A stretch of 64,000 bases of DNA, from positions 140,339,009-140,403,008 of the forward strand of contig NC_134834.1 of assembly GCF_004210375.1 (NCBI RefSeq), written 5' to 3'. Numbering within the stretch: position 1 is the first letter of the stretch; every line of letters starts with the position of its first letter. The position numbers and the translations under genes were made by a program. Positions 35,426 through 47,700 of this stretch are shown piece by piece. The notes under the pieces were generated by a model. It was not told the origin of the DNA, made no database searches, and was given only the letters and a program-made list of their open reading frames with translations. Source of the stretch: Tachypleus tridentatus (lineage: Eukaryota; Arthropoda; Merostomata; Xiphosura; Limulidae).

Positions 35426-35528
35426 ACTGATAGGATCCCTTTCTTTCACATTTGCGGCGTATATTTATAAAATATTTTATATTTCATGTTAACATTTTTG
35501 GTTTATGGTTTGAAAATTTTATGTTTAT
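35241..35528. mobile_element. Element with 33-bp terminal inverted repeats
   Basis: ATAACCATAAAATTTTCAAA.. (35241-35273) is inverted at 35496-35528 (..TTTGAAAATTTTATGTTTAT) with about one or two mismatches. The enclosed 288 bp have no coding potential. This fits a MITE-like DNA element, but its left part belongs to the larger duplication above, so element boundaries are uncertain. A TA run follows directly. Confidence 0.55.
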
Positions 35529-38500
35529 AATATATATATATATGCTACAATGCTAGTATGCTAGAACTTGTATCCATTGTGTCTTCTTCTTCGTCGGTAT
35601 TTCGTCCATATTTTGAACCAGAAAGGGTCAGGTTCAGTGTTGACCTCTTTCTCCTTCTCTGGAATTGCTATTTTGTTTACACTTTTACTTAATCCTAGAT
35701 AACAATCCTTGTTATATTATTACATTATTTACAATATGTTGAATTTTATTATTGTCCATAGTTTTAATTAGCATACCCTTTTTATGCCATGTCTAGTTCA
35801 TAAAGTAATATTAACTCGTATATTATTACTAGCTTCACTTATGTATGATCATACTGTTAGTCCGTGTTCACAATACAATTATTCTTAGCAATCATATACA
35901 TACACATGCAATCCTATTTTTACATACAAAACCTTTTTAAAATAAAACTACGTTTGTGTCTAGGATTCAGTTAAACCAGTACTGTTTCACTTGTAATATT
36001 ATTAAATATGATGTTTAGAGAGAAGAGGAATTTAGGGCTTCGTTCATCATGCATTATGTAACTCTACAATTTGCTTATCAGTTACATTTTATAAATATGT
36101 TTCTTATAATATTGAAGCGAGTTACGTAGGAGCCTGTCTAATAGTATTGCCATGTTTGTGTATTGATCAACAAATAGGCTTCACTATAGATGTTGTACAG
36201 ATGTTACCGAACAACTTGAACTTGGATTCATATGCACAGACTCTCATCTCCAGTTTTTCTTCTGGTTCGAACCTCTCTCTACGTTTCAGCTGGTTTAACC
36301 TTTCTGAACAGTAATTTTCGGATAGTTACACATCCGTTGAAACCACCTCGTGCTAATATACATAACTTACTGTATTCGAAATAATAAGTTTTGGCAAAAT
36401 TCACTATCTGACCTTAAAGAAAATATTCTGAGGTATATAATACTTATAGAAAATTTTGTTTTTACCTCATCTGTTTCTATTATTAACAGTACAGGTTTCG
36501 CGTAACCTTATAGAGTCGTGATCATAACTCCAATTAAAATATAGTCGCAGTGTTTCATATTCACCACCTTTCATCAGAAAATAACTTTGATTTTCATAGT
36601 CTTCTTATGTAGTACTTTATCTTTAAGGATATATGATTATACTTCTTTTCCTTTCTGTTGTTGTTGTTTCACGAATGTTTATACTCTGACGCTCGTATCT
36701 TTTGTTATATATTATTTTTAAATTATTACGGTAGTAGCATTAATAACACTATGTAACACAAATTTTGTTCCTGGATAGTATGTGTTATTTCTTAATACCT
36801 TATGTTATAAAAGTACAGAAAATGGCCATTATTCCCTTCAAACTTTGCTTTTGTGATCTGGATAATGAAATTTAGAAATTAGCCTATTTTCTATGTAAAA
36901 ATGGGCAAATTTGCACATTTTCATTTACATAAGATCTGAATAAAACATCATATGAATCAAAATTTACATGTATTTATACTAAAGTTATAAAAATTAAACA
37001 AAAATGCTTAGAAGTGAGTAGTTTTTAGAGATTTGCGTTAGTAGGGTCATAAAGTCGAATCAGAAGGTGTGTTGCTAGGCCACAATGATGATCTCACCGT
37101 AGAATATATCAATGCATCTCAACATATCAGCAATGTCTACTTTCTATTATGTTTTAAAATTTACAAGTAAAACTATTTTAACGAAACAGTGTCAGTTTTT
37201 ATCACACATCATTTGAAAAAGGCAAATAATATCCAATAATTTACTTTACATACTTTTACATTATCATTCTGGTGTTTTTCTTTCTGTAACTCACATATAT
37301 TTGTCCTGAAAAAGGCGTTTATTTGAATCTTGTGTTTAACTTTATAATTCATCAATCTTTGTGGTTTAAAGGAACAAACGTAATCGAACCTTTCTTCATA
37401 AGTTAATCAAAATGCTAGTAATGATTCATATAGACGTTATTTTAGTTTATACCTGTAGGTCACTAACACCATGAACATAGTTCACTCTGACTTATTATAA
37501 TGTGTTCAACCTAAAATCAAACATTTTAACTAGCTTCAGAACAGCTAAGCTGACACCAGACATAAAATACACTGAAATATATTTACACTATATTGAATGA
37601 GTTTTAACTTAAATTGTTCAAATTTAAAATATTCGAGGTTTCTCACGTTTATTCTTAAACGCTTATAGCACATTTACTATTTCTCTTTATATATTAGGTT
37701 TTACACCAAAAATGAAACTAAGTTTATGACACTTTCAAACGTATATATTTGTTGACGAATCAGAAATTCTATTATACTATATCAAACTTATCAGGCACCA
37801 AGAGTAACTTACTTTATAAAGAGTAATATACATTTCTTCTATCTTAGAGCAATTGGTCAAAGTTCAGACTGTGTAAATTACTCAGAATAAACTTCCATGA
37901 CGAAAAGTCAATTCATTTCCATTTTATCATCTACTTAGACATGCTAAATGTATGAGAATTCATTATGCACTTGAATAATAATAATCTAGATTGAGTGTTT
38001 GGTCACAAGTTCAGTCTACAGTCTAATTATTACTTTGAATACTTCATGTAATAATGTTTCAAAACTAGCACATAACTTGAAACCTCTAAAATCAGTATCC
38101 ATTTACACGCAGATAACACTTTAAAATACTGTATATTGAGATCATTGACCAAGTCTATTTCACAATATACACTGAACTTAAAAGTTAGTAGATATGGTGA
38201 TAGAGAAAAATGTGAGTTTAATATTTGATAATAGAACGTTTCAGTTAACATACATTTTTATATGCTTTCTATTCAGTTAGACTCCATAACCTATTGTTCA
38301 TGTTTCAAAGTAATGCATGTAAATAAAATCACAAATTCTAAACAATACTGATGACTTTTTGAAACATTTAGTAACAAATCTTCAACATAAACATCTTAGT
38401 TTATAAACTACTGAATTAGCTTTCATACCACTTATGTACGTCAAGTTCATTTTACTATTTGTTCAGTATAAGTAATTCTTTCTTTTCTACAAAAGTTACA

Positions 38501-40159
38501 GACAAACTAGAAATTCTATTGTTGCATATTTAAAAAGTTTACTTTATGTGCATTTATATTTATTAGTCTTCCAAATACATTTTTTTAACAAATGAACATG
38601 AAGGAATTAGAATTTCTAATTAGTAATAAACAATCATTCTTTCTTAGGAGTAAAATAATTATTCTACGATTATTTGAAAAATATTTTATTTTTATTATTT
38701 TATATAAAACTCAAGTTTTATACAAAAATTGAAGACATAATAATATACTATTTACAAAAAAACATTTTATTTTATAAAATACTAACTCACTACTCAATGT
38801 AACAATAACTGAAGTGCAAAGTTGTTCAAGCATGTTAATAATCGAATATAATCAACTATCGTAAAAAAATATATTTCTTCAATATATGTAAATATTTGTC
38901 AAGTATTATATATCCTGAAAAATTGTACTGACAAATGTTCAAGTGTCACTAATAAACAACTTATAAAATACTGAATTAATTTGAATACAAATTTTTCTCA
39001 CGTTACTATTTCAATCAGTGATATCTTTTCATTTGTGCAAACAAACACTGAACTTGTCTTGAGATATTTTGAATAGATTTTTAAACATGATGTATTATCT
39101 TTTACACTTATATTAAGGACATCAAATTTTATGTTTCGTTTTGTCAGTTCGTGTTCAATCTGAAATGCAGCACATTTTGAACAAGTATACTCAAAGCCTG
39201 ACTTGATCAAAGATTAATTAATTTTGTGTCTAGGTTAGCCAATTATGATAAACTTGAGAGGCAAAACAAATGAACATTTATGAAATTTACTAAAACTTAT
39301 ATAAGACAAGGTGTAATTTTATCGAGAAGTACTTGAAAAGCTACATACATCGATAGTGTAAAAAGTTGTTCTCGCTAAAAAAAATATATAAATATCTTTA
39401 AAAAATCAGTCAATAACTTATGATAATATTTATTATAAATATAAAATCCTTTCATCAGTACAGGTGACGTGCAATCATTGCTTTCTCAGAATGTTGTGAA
39501 TTTAAAATCTTGTATGTTTAAACAAATCATTTTCTTCAGAAGAATAAGGTAATAATAGCCCCTCTATTTTGTTTACGTATCAATTTGATTATCTTAGTAT
39601 TAAATCAATACTAATAAGTGTTTTATCAAGTTCAGAATAGCAAGATTTATGTACACAGATTTTACATCTTCATATTTACTTAAACATAATGTAAATCAAC
39701 TGAATAATCAGCTTAAATTGATTATTTCAATAAATACACTGCAAAAATGTCTTAATTTACAAGTACCGAATAAAAAATATTGTTAGGCAAGAGAAAGAGA
39801 CGATCTTAATCAAACTAATCATTCTTGTGACATGTTACACCATGGTAAATATGTGTGATTGTATATGAGATCTGCAGTGACGAGCATGAGTAAATTTATT
39901 GTTCAATCTATGTTTAATCAAAAAGCAACCCAGTTACACTTATTACGTCCTATTAACGAAATTTTCTGATATACTAGTACAGAAAAAGATTTCATCCAAG
40001 ATTTATCAAAAATAATGTGCATATATTCTATCCTTGAAGATTTTAGGAACAAACAAAAGCTGTAAAAGTTCTTGATAAAATACTGAATTTGTTGTTTCTC
40101 ATGATAAAAGACAAACCATTATTATTACAGATTGCAATTCACAACTAAAATAAGCTGTG
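35529..40159. other. AT-rich non-coding stretch
   Basis: No gene or named repeat. Open frames at 38030-38251 (-) and 38998-39210 (-) have no motif. Phrases such as 'agaaattctatt' and 'aaatactgaatt' recur around 37.76, 38.40, 38.51, 38.96 and 40.08 kb. They hint at a very old, diverged repeat that cannot be delimited by eye. Confidence 0.35.
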
Positions 40160-40770
40160 AGTACGCATTCTTTAGAATGATGAATCACGCTTCACTATAT
40201 GGCAGTCTGACGGATAAATCTGGGTTTGATGGGTGCGTGGAAAATGCTATCTGCCTGAATGAATAGTGCCAACTGTAAAGTTTTATGGAAGAGGAATAAT
40301 GGTCAGGGGCTGTTTTTCGTGGTTTGTGTTAGGATCTTTAGTTCCAGTGAAGGGAAATCTTAATACTACAACATACAATGACATTCTAGAGAATTGTGTG
40401 CTTCCAACTTTGTGGTAACAGTTTGGGGAAAGCTCTTTTTTGTTTCATTATGACAATATCCCCGTGCCCAAAGCGACTTCCATAAAGACATGGTTTGGAG
40501 GTTGGTGTGGAAGAACTTCACTAGCCTGCACAGAGACCTGACCTCAACCCCATCGAACACCTTCTCAAACGACATTACTGCAGGACCTCAATAATGCTCC
40601 TGTTCCAAAATCTAGTGAAAAGCCTTCCCAAAAGAGTGGAGGCTATTGTAGTAGCAAAGGAAGGGACCAACTCAATATTAATGCCCATGGTTTTGGAATG
40701 AGATGTTCAACAAGCACATATGGGTGTGATGATTCGGTGTCCACATACTTTTGTCTATAGTGTAACTTAA
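40160..40770 (+). pseudogene. Tc1-like transposase remnant with right terminal repeat
   Basis: Plus-strand translation gives NDESRFTIWQSDG, then [37 protein letters not shown] and SSFLFHYDNIPVPKA. In a shifted frame PDLNPIEHL follows, then NLVKSLPKRVEAIVVAKEG. These are the Tc1 catalytic-domain blocks in the right order: DES.F, P.VK..GG.IMVWGCF, the second Asp in 'DN.P.H', PDLNPIE, and the C-terminal helix. Stops replace several residues. The right end GTCCACATACTTTTGTCTAT is the Tc1-type terminal repeat. The left third of the element is absent. Confidence 0.9.
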
Positions 40771-41130
40771 TGCAATTTTGTATTGATGGAAAATAAAAAA
40801 TGAGTAAATAATAAACGAAAAATATGCCTTAAAAATAAAAATAAGATCACAAAACAAATATCCGGAACCCGAGCCCCAGTCATAGAAAAGATCATCACGT
40901 ATTGTGCTCTGGTTTGGGGAATTCCAGCGGAAGTAGACACAAATTACATTGGGGGTACACTCTCTACCCGTGTAACCTCAATTTTGCTGGCTTCACATGC
41001 TTATAATAAAAGATGAAAGGAGTAGGTGTAGGGGTTCAAGCCCAGAGTGTTCCGCATTTTTGCCACCTCTTGCTGTCTGTAGTCAACTGTGCAAAGGTGA
41101 CTGGTCAAAAAATTAATAAAGATAATAACT
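40771..41130. other. Non-coding stretch, possible unnamed repeat
   Basis: The part 40920-40975 ('gcggaagtagacacaaattacattgggggtacactct') resembles the phrase 'acggaagtgggaatcacattacggtggggatacactc' of the duplicated block at 35.38 kb. They may be members of one repeat family. No coding motif. Confidence 0.3.
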
Positions 41131-41385
41131 ATTAGCATTCCAGCTCCAAGTATGACAAATAAGTAGAATACTACTAAACATTGACATTAGCATTTGAGCT
41201 CCAAGTATGATTAATAACCATAATGCTATAAAACATTGACATTAGCATTCCAGCTCCAAATATGATCAATAATTATAATGCTATAAAACATTGATATTAG
41301 CATTCCAGCTCCAAGTATAATCAATAAGAAGAATACTATAAAACATTGACATTAGCATTCAAACCCCAAGTATGATGGTTGAACA
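41131..41385 (+). repeat. 55-bp tandem repeat, about 4.7 copies
   Basis: ATTAGCATTCCAGCTCCAAG recurs at 41131, 41186, 41241, 41296 and 41351, exactly 55 bp apart. Units differ at a handful of positions. The last copy is partial and changes to AAACCCCAAG. The array ends about 100 bp before the Penelope-like insertion. Confidence 0.95.
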
Positions 41386-41468
41386 TAAAAACCAAGTTAT
41401 TAAGGACTTCTTTGAAATCTATGTAGATTTATACGAATATGTAGAGGAAGGATTAGGTCCGGCTGACC

Positions 41469-41483
41469 TAACGGTTAACATAT
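41469..41483. repeat. Target-site duplication, left of PLE
   Basis: CTAACGGTTAACATAT here and ATAACGGTTAATATAT at 44410-44425 share 14 of 16 bases and bracket the element exactly. Confidence 0.7.
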
Positions 41484-41529
41484 ATGCAAAAACGGCTCGT
41501 TTGGGTTGAGAAAATATTTTACATAGAAG

Positions 41530-41572
41530 AGCAAACAACGTTTCGACCTTCCTCGGTCATCGTCAGGTTCAC
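41530..41572 (-). ncRNA. Hammerhead-ribozyme-like core, left PLE end
   Basis: Minus strand: stem I GTGAAC, core CTGACGA, one extra T, stem II GACC/GGTC with loop GAGGAA, then GAA, the self-complementary ACGT, T, and stem I partner GTTTGC. The layout is a minimal type I hammerhead in which stem III is a 4-nt palindrome that would pair between two molecules, as described for PLE hammerheads. The extra nucleotide before stem II departs from consensus, so activity is uncertain. Confidence 0.6.
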
Positions 41573-41697
41573 AAAGAAAGAAAGAGGTAACTGACCGGAA
41601 GCTGACCATATGTTTGGAAGGGGTTGTGTAACTGAGTGTCAGAATGTAGAGGGCGGTGTTAGATGTTTGAATATATAATTTTATTTATTTTATTATA

Positions 41698-41990
41698 TTA
41701 ATATAGGTATAAAGGCGTTCCTTCATATTGGTTTATTTTGGGTTTAAGTTGTTGTATAAGTAAGACTTCTTTAATTTTGCGTTTGTTTATGTTTCTTTCT
41801 TTATTTAGTATTTGAGTGTTTTCTATGGTTATGTTGTGTTTATTTGACTTGCAATGTTCGAAAACGTGTGAAGGTGACTTTTTATGTTCTTTGAATCTGG
41901 TTTTCATTTTTCTACTTGTTTCTCCAATATAGAAGTCGTGGCAGTAATCACATTGTATTTTATAAATAATGTTGGTGTGGTGTTTGTCAG
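41698..41990 (-). pseudogene. PLE GIY-YIG endonuclease domain
   Basis: Minus-strand reading NIIYKIQCDYCHDFYIGETS, then RKMKTRFKEHK, then VFEHCKSNKHNI and EVLLIQQLKPKINQ. This carries the CxxC-type pair before YIGET, the conserved Arg in RFKEH, and the Glu in KEVLLI, the expected catalytic elements of the PLE GIY-YIG nuclease. The stop is at 41698. This domain appears uninterrupted, unlike the rest of the element. Confidence 0.88.
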
Positions 41991-42337
41991 TGTAGTTTTT
42001 ACATAGTATAGACCTCAGTTTTGTGCTTGGTTTTTGAATAAATTTGGTATTAATTGGAATGTCATATATTGTAATTAGTTTTTGCCAAATGTTAGTTGTC
42101 TGCTGATGTCAAGGATATATGGTATACAGCAGTATATGGTTTCGTGATTTTTTGATTCGTGAGATATATTTACTTTTGTTGGTTGATTTTGCCTTCTGTC
42201 TAGGTGTGTGCTTACAATGTTTTCTACGGTTTGTGGAGGAAACTTATTGATGTTGATGAAGTATTGTTTTATTTTGTCTAATTCATCGTTAATTTTATCT
42301 GGTGAGCATAGTTTTATGGCTGTGTTTATTTGGTTTC

Positions 42338-43162
42338 TTAGTATGTTGAGTTTTTGTTTTGTTTCATGTGTTGAGTCCCAAGGAATGTATAGTCTAGTAT
42401 GGGTGATTTTTCGGTGGATTTCTGTTTTGAATTGAATTGAATTGTAATTTTGAGGTTAAGAAATGATATTTGATTACTTTCTTCCTGTTCACATGTGAAG
42501 TTAATGTTGGGATGTATAGAGTTAATGTGATTGAAAAAATTAAGTATGTGTTCTGTAGATCTAAATCCCGCAACCGTGTCATTTACATATCTGTACCAGT
42601 AAAATGGTGGATGTAATACTGTGTTAATTGCTTGTGTTTCAACTTGTGTCATAAAAATATTGGCTAGAACTGGTGATACTGGGTTGCCCATGCTTAGGCC
42701 ATTTGTTTGTATATAGTTGTGGTTGTTGAACATGAAGTTTGTCTTTATCGTGGTGAATTCTATGAGGGTTGCTAATTGGTTGCTGGGAATGTCTATAGTT
42801 GGGTTCGGGTCTCGGATATAAAGTTCTAAGGCTATCTTGCAGGCTTCAGTGGTTGGAACTTCTGTAAAGAGGGATATAACATTAAAACTGGCCATTAAGG
42901 CTTTATGATTAAGTTGATTTAGATTAGACTTGAAATTAAAAGAGTCTTTGATGAATGAGCTGGCTGATGTTACATATTTGGAGAATGCCCACGCTATGTA
43001 TTTACCAAGATTGTAATTAAACGATTCATATGTGGACATTATTGGTCGTAATGGACAATCTGGTTTATGAGGTTTGGGGATGCCGTATATTTGTGGTGTG
43101 CGTGAGTCGGTTTTACGTAGATAGGGATAAAGTGTTTGTGAAATTGTGTTGGCTTTTTTCAT
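42338..43162 (-). pseudogene. PLE reverse transcriptase core
   Basis: A 274-codon open minus-strand frame. It contains TPQIYGIPKPHKPDCPLRPI (fingers), ASFNVISLFTEVP (motif A, normally FDVVSLFT), GLSMGNPVSPVLANIFM (motif B, normally GLPMGSPLSP.LAN), and YRYVNDTVA (motif C, normally RYVDDT). Both catalytic Asp positions, in motif A and the first of motif C, read Asn, so the enzyme should be dead. The frame ends at TFLGTQHMKQNKNSTY, where a shift separates it from the endonuclease. Confidence 0.93.
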
Positions 43163-44238
43163 TTTTTATTAGTATTTTGTTCAGTTGCATCTCGTGTGTC
43201 TTTGTTAGATTTGTGTGTATTGGTTTAAATTTGTTCGTGTCTGATAGGATATTCTTCATTTTTTGGATGTATTCATTCGTGTTCATTATGACCATAGCGT
43301 TACCTTTATCTGCTTTTAGAATTTTTATGTTTTTGTCTTGTTTTAGATTTTTAATGGAATTAATGTCTCTTTTTGTAAGATTGTTTTTAGTTTTCTGTTT
43401 TGTGAAATTATGTTTATGGTTTTGTGAGAAAATTCTTTGAAAAAATCGTTTAAGATGTTGTTTTTAGGTGTTTCTGGAAAATATAAATTTTTAATTTTTT
43501 TCTGGGAAGTTTGGCTGTTGGATGTCAATAAAATTATCTAGGTTGTCTTCTTTCTGTTGGTTGTTTTCTTGTTTTTGTTTTCTGTAGAACGTGTCACAAG
43601 TCCCCTGGCTAGATCTTCTAAACATGTTTTGATTTCTATGGTTGGAATGTACCTCGGTGCTATTGCGAAGTTGAGTCCTTTGTTAAGTAGATGTATCTCG
43701 TCTGTGTTTAATTGTCGGTCGGATCTGTTAATTATGAGGTTAGTCAACGGTTTGTCGTGTTGTTGTCTTTTCTGTTGTTTGCATCATAGTTTTTCTAGTT
43801 TTTTGTTGTGGCAAATCTTTTTGTCTCTGTCGTTCTTTGTATTGATTTGGTTTATGTTTCGTTATATAAGTCCGTAAATCTCTGGTTTAATGCAATATGC
43901 CAGTTGATGGTCTAGGTTCATTTTTTGTTTTTGTAAGTCATGTAGTTCTTTGTATTTTGTGTTCAACGTGGCTTTAATTAGTTTTTCTGTAAATTTTGGA
44001 TAATGTTTGTGTATTTATTAAATTTTTTTGAAAGTTTTGCCTTCACAAAATTAGGGGTTAGTTGTTCCTTTCTACATTGTTGAATGAAACAGATGTCATT
44101 TCTTTTATTGATAATTCTTTGGTTTAAACTTCTTAGTTTCTTAACGATCGTGTGAGCGTGTACTGTTAATAGTGGTGTACGGTAAACTAGTTCAGACATA
44201 ATGGTAACAGGTAAGTACAAATACACTGAGAGAAACAC
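43113..44238 (-). pseudogene. PLE N-terminal region, frame-broken
   Basis: Four minus-strand open pieces lie in changing frames. 43978-44238 contains NDICFIQQCRKEQLTPNFVK, typical of PLE N-termini. 43538-43747 contains LLNKGLNFAIAPRYIP. 43343-43528 is Lys/Asn-rich. 43113-43295 contains MVIMNTNEYIQKMKNIL, the region normally preceded by KADKGN. Together they cover the part upstream of the reverse transcriptase. The frame changes are disabling. Confidence 0.85.
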
Positions 44239-44283
44239 AAAGACTTACACTTCTCGTACAATCAGTTACCTCTTTCTTTCTTT

Positions 44284-44325
44284 GTGAACCTGACGATGAC
44301 CGAGGAAGGTCGAAACGTTGTTCGC
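44284..44325 (+). ncRNA. Hammerhead-ribozyme-like core, right PLE end
   Basis: Plus strand: GTGAAC (44284-44289), CTGACGA (44290-44296), T, GACC-GAGGAA-GGTC (44298-44311), GAA, ACGT (44315-44318), T, GTTCGC (44320-44325). GTGAAC pairs fully with GTTCGC (one G-U). Cleavage would fall after T44319. It differs from the left copy by one base (GTTCGC versus GTTTGC) and is in inverted orientation. Confidence 0.6.
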
Positions 44326-44409
44326 TCTTCTATGTAAAATATTTTCTCAACCCAAACGAGCCGTTTTTGCATATATATTTCTCTACAAGTGGGTTTTCTC
44401 GACATCACT

Positions 44410-44425
44410 GATAACGGTTAATATA
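44410..44425. repeat. Target-site duplication, right of PLE
   Basis: ATAACGGTTAATATAT, partner of the left copy at 41468-41483. Confidence 0.7.
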
Positions 44426-44728
44426 TTGTGCTTCAAATCGAAAGGTTTAGGTTTCGTGTCCAGTACTTTCAGCTATGAGCATTATCAACAACAACAGTAA
44501 ACTTCGTTATTCAGTTAAGAATAGACGAAAGGCCTTGATGAGTGGTAAAGTTCTGTTTGGTCAGCAGTCCTAAGTTAACTGTATCTGTGTCTTAGCTTTT
44601 GGGTATATAATCTCGAAAATTAGCTCATGTGTGAATTAAGAGTGCTATTCAAGGGAAAGCTACAGAATATAAGAAATCACACTTGTATTAATAAATGTAA
44701 TTCATGGCATTTGTATTAGACCTTGACT

Positions 44729-47700
44729 CTAATTTTCTCTTAAAACCTTTATCTTGGACACTTGATTTGATCCAACTATAAGAACTCCTCGATATTCTAA
44801 GTCTAGTGTCAATTCTTGATTTTCTACTTTTTTTCGTTTTGACACCACTCTCTCATGTCCTTTGTTGGAATGTAAAATGTATAACAGATAGTCCGAATTA
44901 GAAAAACACATTTGATCAATTTCGTCATTACACATAATGTAGTAAAGCACTACTAAAGTTGTATTACTTTCTGTTATTCAAAAGTCCCCTGAAACTGTTT
45001 TTTGTACAAACATATTTATATAATAGAAATTAAAAGACAGAAAATGCGTTTATTCATATGATAAATAAAAAACATTTATATTCTAGAAGCTAAATATATA
45101 TTTTTATCTAAGCCTTATTTGCATTCATCTTAAGCTTATATTTATTCAATCTTTTGTAATGAATATTGTTTTCTGTTTGTATGGTTCTTTGCTGTGTTGA
45201 AGATTACATGCCAATGTTACTCTTTATTGACGTATCTGGATTTCAAAATACTTATGTGCACAGAATTTGAAATTAATTTATTTACTTTAACAGTTAACAT
45301 ATGAATATGCTGAATATGCTAAAACACAGTTGACTTAATTAATTTCATCAAAATATTAATCACTGAAACGGTGGACGTTTTAATTAACTGGCTTTCTATT
45401 AAAACTGTTATTTATGTTATTTAATAATTTAAAATCAAATGTCTTCTTAAGAAATAAGGATTTTCAAAATTAATTTTAATACGTTTTTTAATGATAAAGT
45501 TACTAGCTTTTATGTGTGTGTTTGCTGTCCACATCGACTCAGCCATTCCTAAAATAGGCATGATTTTTTAGTTGATCTTGAATTCCAGCAAATAAGTGTT
45601 TCTTGGGTGTCTTATCAGGGCCAATAAGCTGTTTGTGGTAGCTAGTCAACTTATATTTTCATTGGACCTCCCATGTTGTGTGTTTACATACAGTAGCCAT
45701 TAATACAATTTCCTCTTATAATACTGTAATGAGTGAAATCAGCAAATACAAAATATTATCCTTTATTCATGTAAACTTTAGTTCCTTTTATCTTGAGTAG
45801 GACCATAATAGTTTTTAATCGTATCAGACCGAAGTGGGAATAAAATTGTCATCTTTGTTTATCCAGAAAGACTTACTGACTTCTCTAGATAAGTTAAAAA
45901 TCTTTGATCAGGAAATTTGTTAATCGAAACAACTAAGCCTAAGACCATCCACAGTCTTTTTATTTATAAGACTCTCTGGTGTATTTCCTGACTAAATACT
46001 TTTCGCACCACCTTAAACGTTTTTAGAGTAATGTCACACACACATATATATAATCTTTTTGGTTTAGTGAAGTACTTTTAATTTGTGAGAACAAAGTGTC
46101 ACACCTGTGAAATTTATTCTTATCCATAAGAATAAAGTATTTAAGCCAACAAGGGAAGTACTTCTTACCTCATTATTTTGCGAATTTCAAACTAAGATAT
46201 TTAAATTGCCTTGAATGTTTATATATCATGCATTCTCTTGGATCTCTCAAATTCCAAATATCAGACTTTTCAAGAGTTCCTGGAATGACCATGATTGCAA
46301 GAAGTATAATTTTGAATCACTGAACGTCAGCAGTAAATGATTACTCCTCTCTTTCTCACAATCATATCCTAAGCAAAAGGATGTAATGGAGTAATATTGC
46401 TTCTGAGGCAGAGTTGCACTTCCACCATTTCATTTGGGATATAAACATTCATTATCTGTTGCACATCAGAATCTTCTTCACCCAATCTGAAAGCTTTACT
46501 AGCTCCAGAGTCTCTATTTTCTAGTAACGTTATCTCAGCTTTCATTTTTCTAGTAGTAAGCAACTCCACATGGTTTGTCACTTCTGTCCATTTGGTTCTG
46601 TTTGCAAAACTATTGTGTAGTCTTAACATCTCTTTGAAGCTGTCGAAAAGAATAATTAAATGTTATTCACGGACATACAACTTCTAAACGTTTCAACCTA
46701 GAACCTTATAAGTAATGATGGATAATTCTGTTTAGTGGAATTGCCAAGGTTTTTGCTTTAATACGAAATTATACGAAAGTCTCAACATGACTTCTTCAAC
46801 TCACTTGTACCTCCCTATAAGAAATATTATATTATATTAAACTCTTCCATTATTTTCTTCATTTTTTCACTTTTTAATAACGTGGAAAGCGTGCGATTTC
46901 TTTGAGCAAAGCTACGTCGAGCTATTTGTTGTGTCCACTGAGGAGAATCAAATCCCTGATTTTAGCGTTATAAATCCTTAGACTTACCGTTGACCCAGCA
47001 GAGGCAACGTAGAAAAAAAACACGAGAAAAGTGTTGATGATATTGACATCTCGTCTACATGGACTGTATGATCAAAGTTTGATTTCTGTTACTATCCTCT
47101 GGAGAGAATATTAATCACGCACATCTTTATTACTGTATAGTTCATGTTACATTTTCATTTTGTATCATTAGAGACTTAAATAAAGCAATATTGAGAAAAT
47201 AAAAGGTGCATATTAATTGGCACCTACTTCTGAATAATATATTTCTCTTCAAACCTGATGTAATGACATAATAGCTTGTTCATTTTCAGATTTTAACGTT
47301 ATTAACCGATCTTATTGTTTATCTTGTCTTCTTTCGTCATGTTTTGGAGCATGGGTGATAATCCGTATAGTAGTGATTATTTCCCACCAATTTAAACAGA
47401 AATAACAGGAGTCAAGCCCATTTGACTCAAGTATAATGATAAAACTGAAGAAGGCCAATTATTTGTAATTTCCTGTGTTCTTTCAACTTTATCCTTCTGA
47501 TATGCTGATGAGTCATTCGATGCATCGTTGCTTGTTATTTCAAATATATGACACATTTCCTTTTACTCCTTCTCTATAGCGGAGCCTTGCCTACCAGAAT
47601 GTTGAATAGAATAGGAACTGGATTATCTTCTGAAGATATTCTATTATTTCCTACCATCTTGGATTTTAGAAAATGTTGAGGCGCAATAAATTAGCTTTTG

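Larger units (their letters stand above)
41484..44410 (-). mobile_element. Penelope-like retroelement, nearly complete
   Basis: A 2.9-kb insertion coding on the minus strand. Its order from 44.24 kb downwards is N-terminal domain, linker, reverse transcriptase, GIY-YIG endonuclease. Both ends carry the same roughly 110-bp sequence in inverted orientation (41481-41593 and 44261-44377), each with a hammerhead-like core, as known for PLE terminal repeats. A near-perfect 14-16 bp duplication flanks it. The reading frame is broken in several places, so it is not autonomous. Open frames on the plus strand inside it (42208-42435, 43030-43440, 43557-43877) are antisense shadows. Confidence 0.95.

Noticed and set aside
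43030-43440. 136-codon open frame on the plus strand
   Set aside because: It is antisense to the reverse transcriptase and linker of the Penelope-like element and is Phe/Cys/Leu-rich, as expected of a mirror frame.
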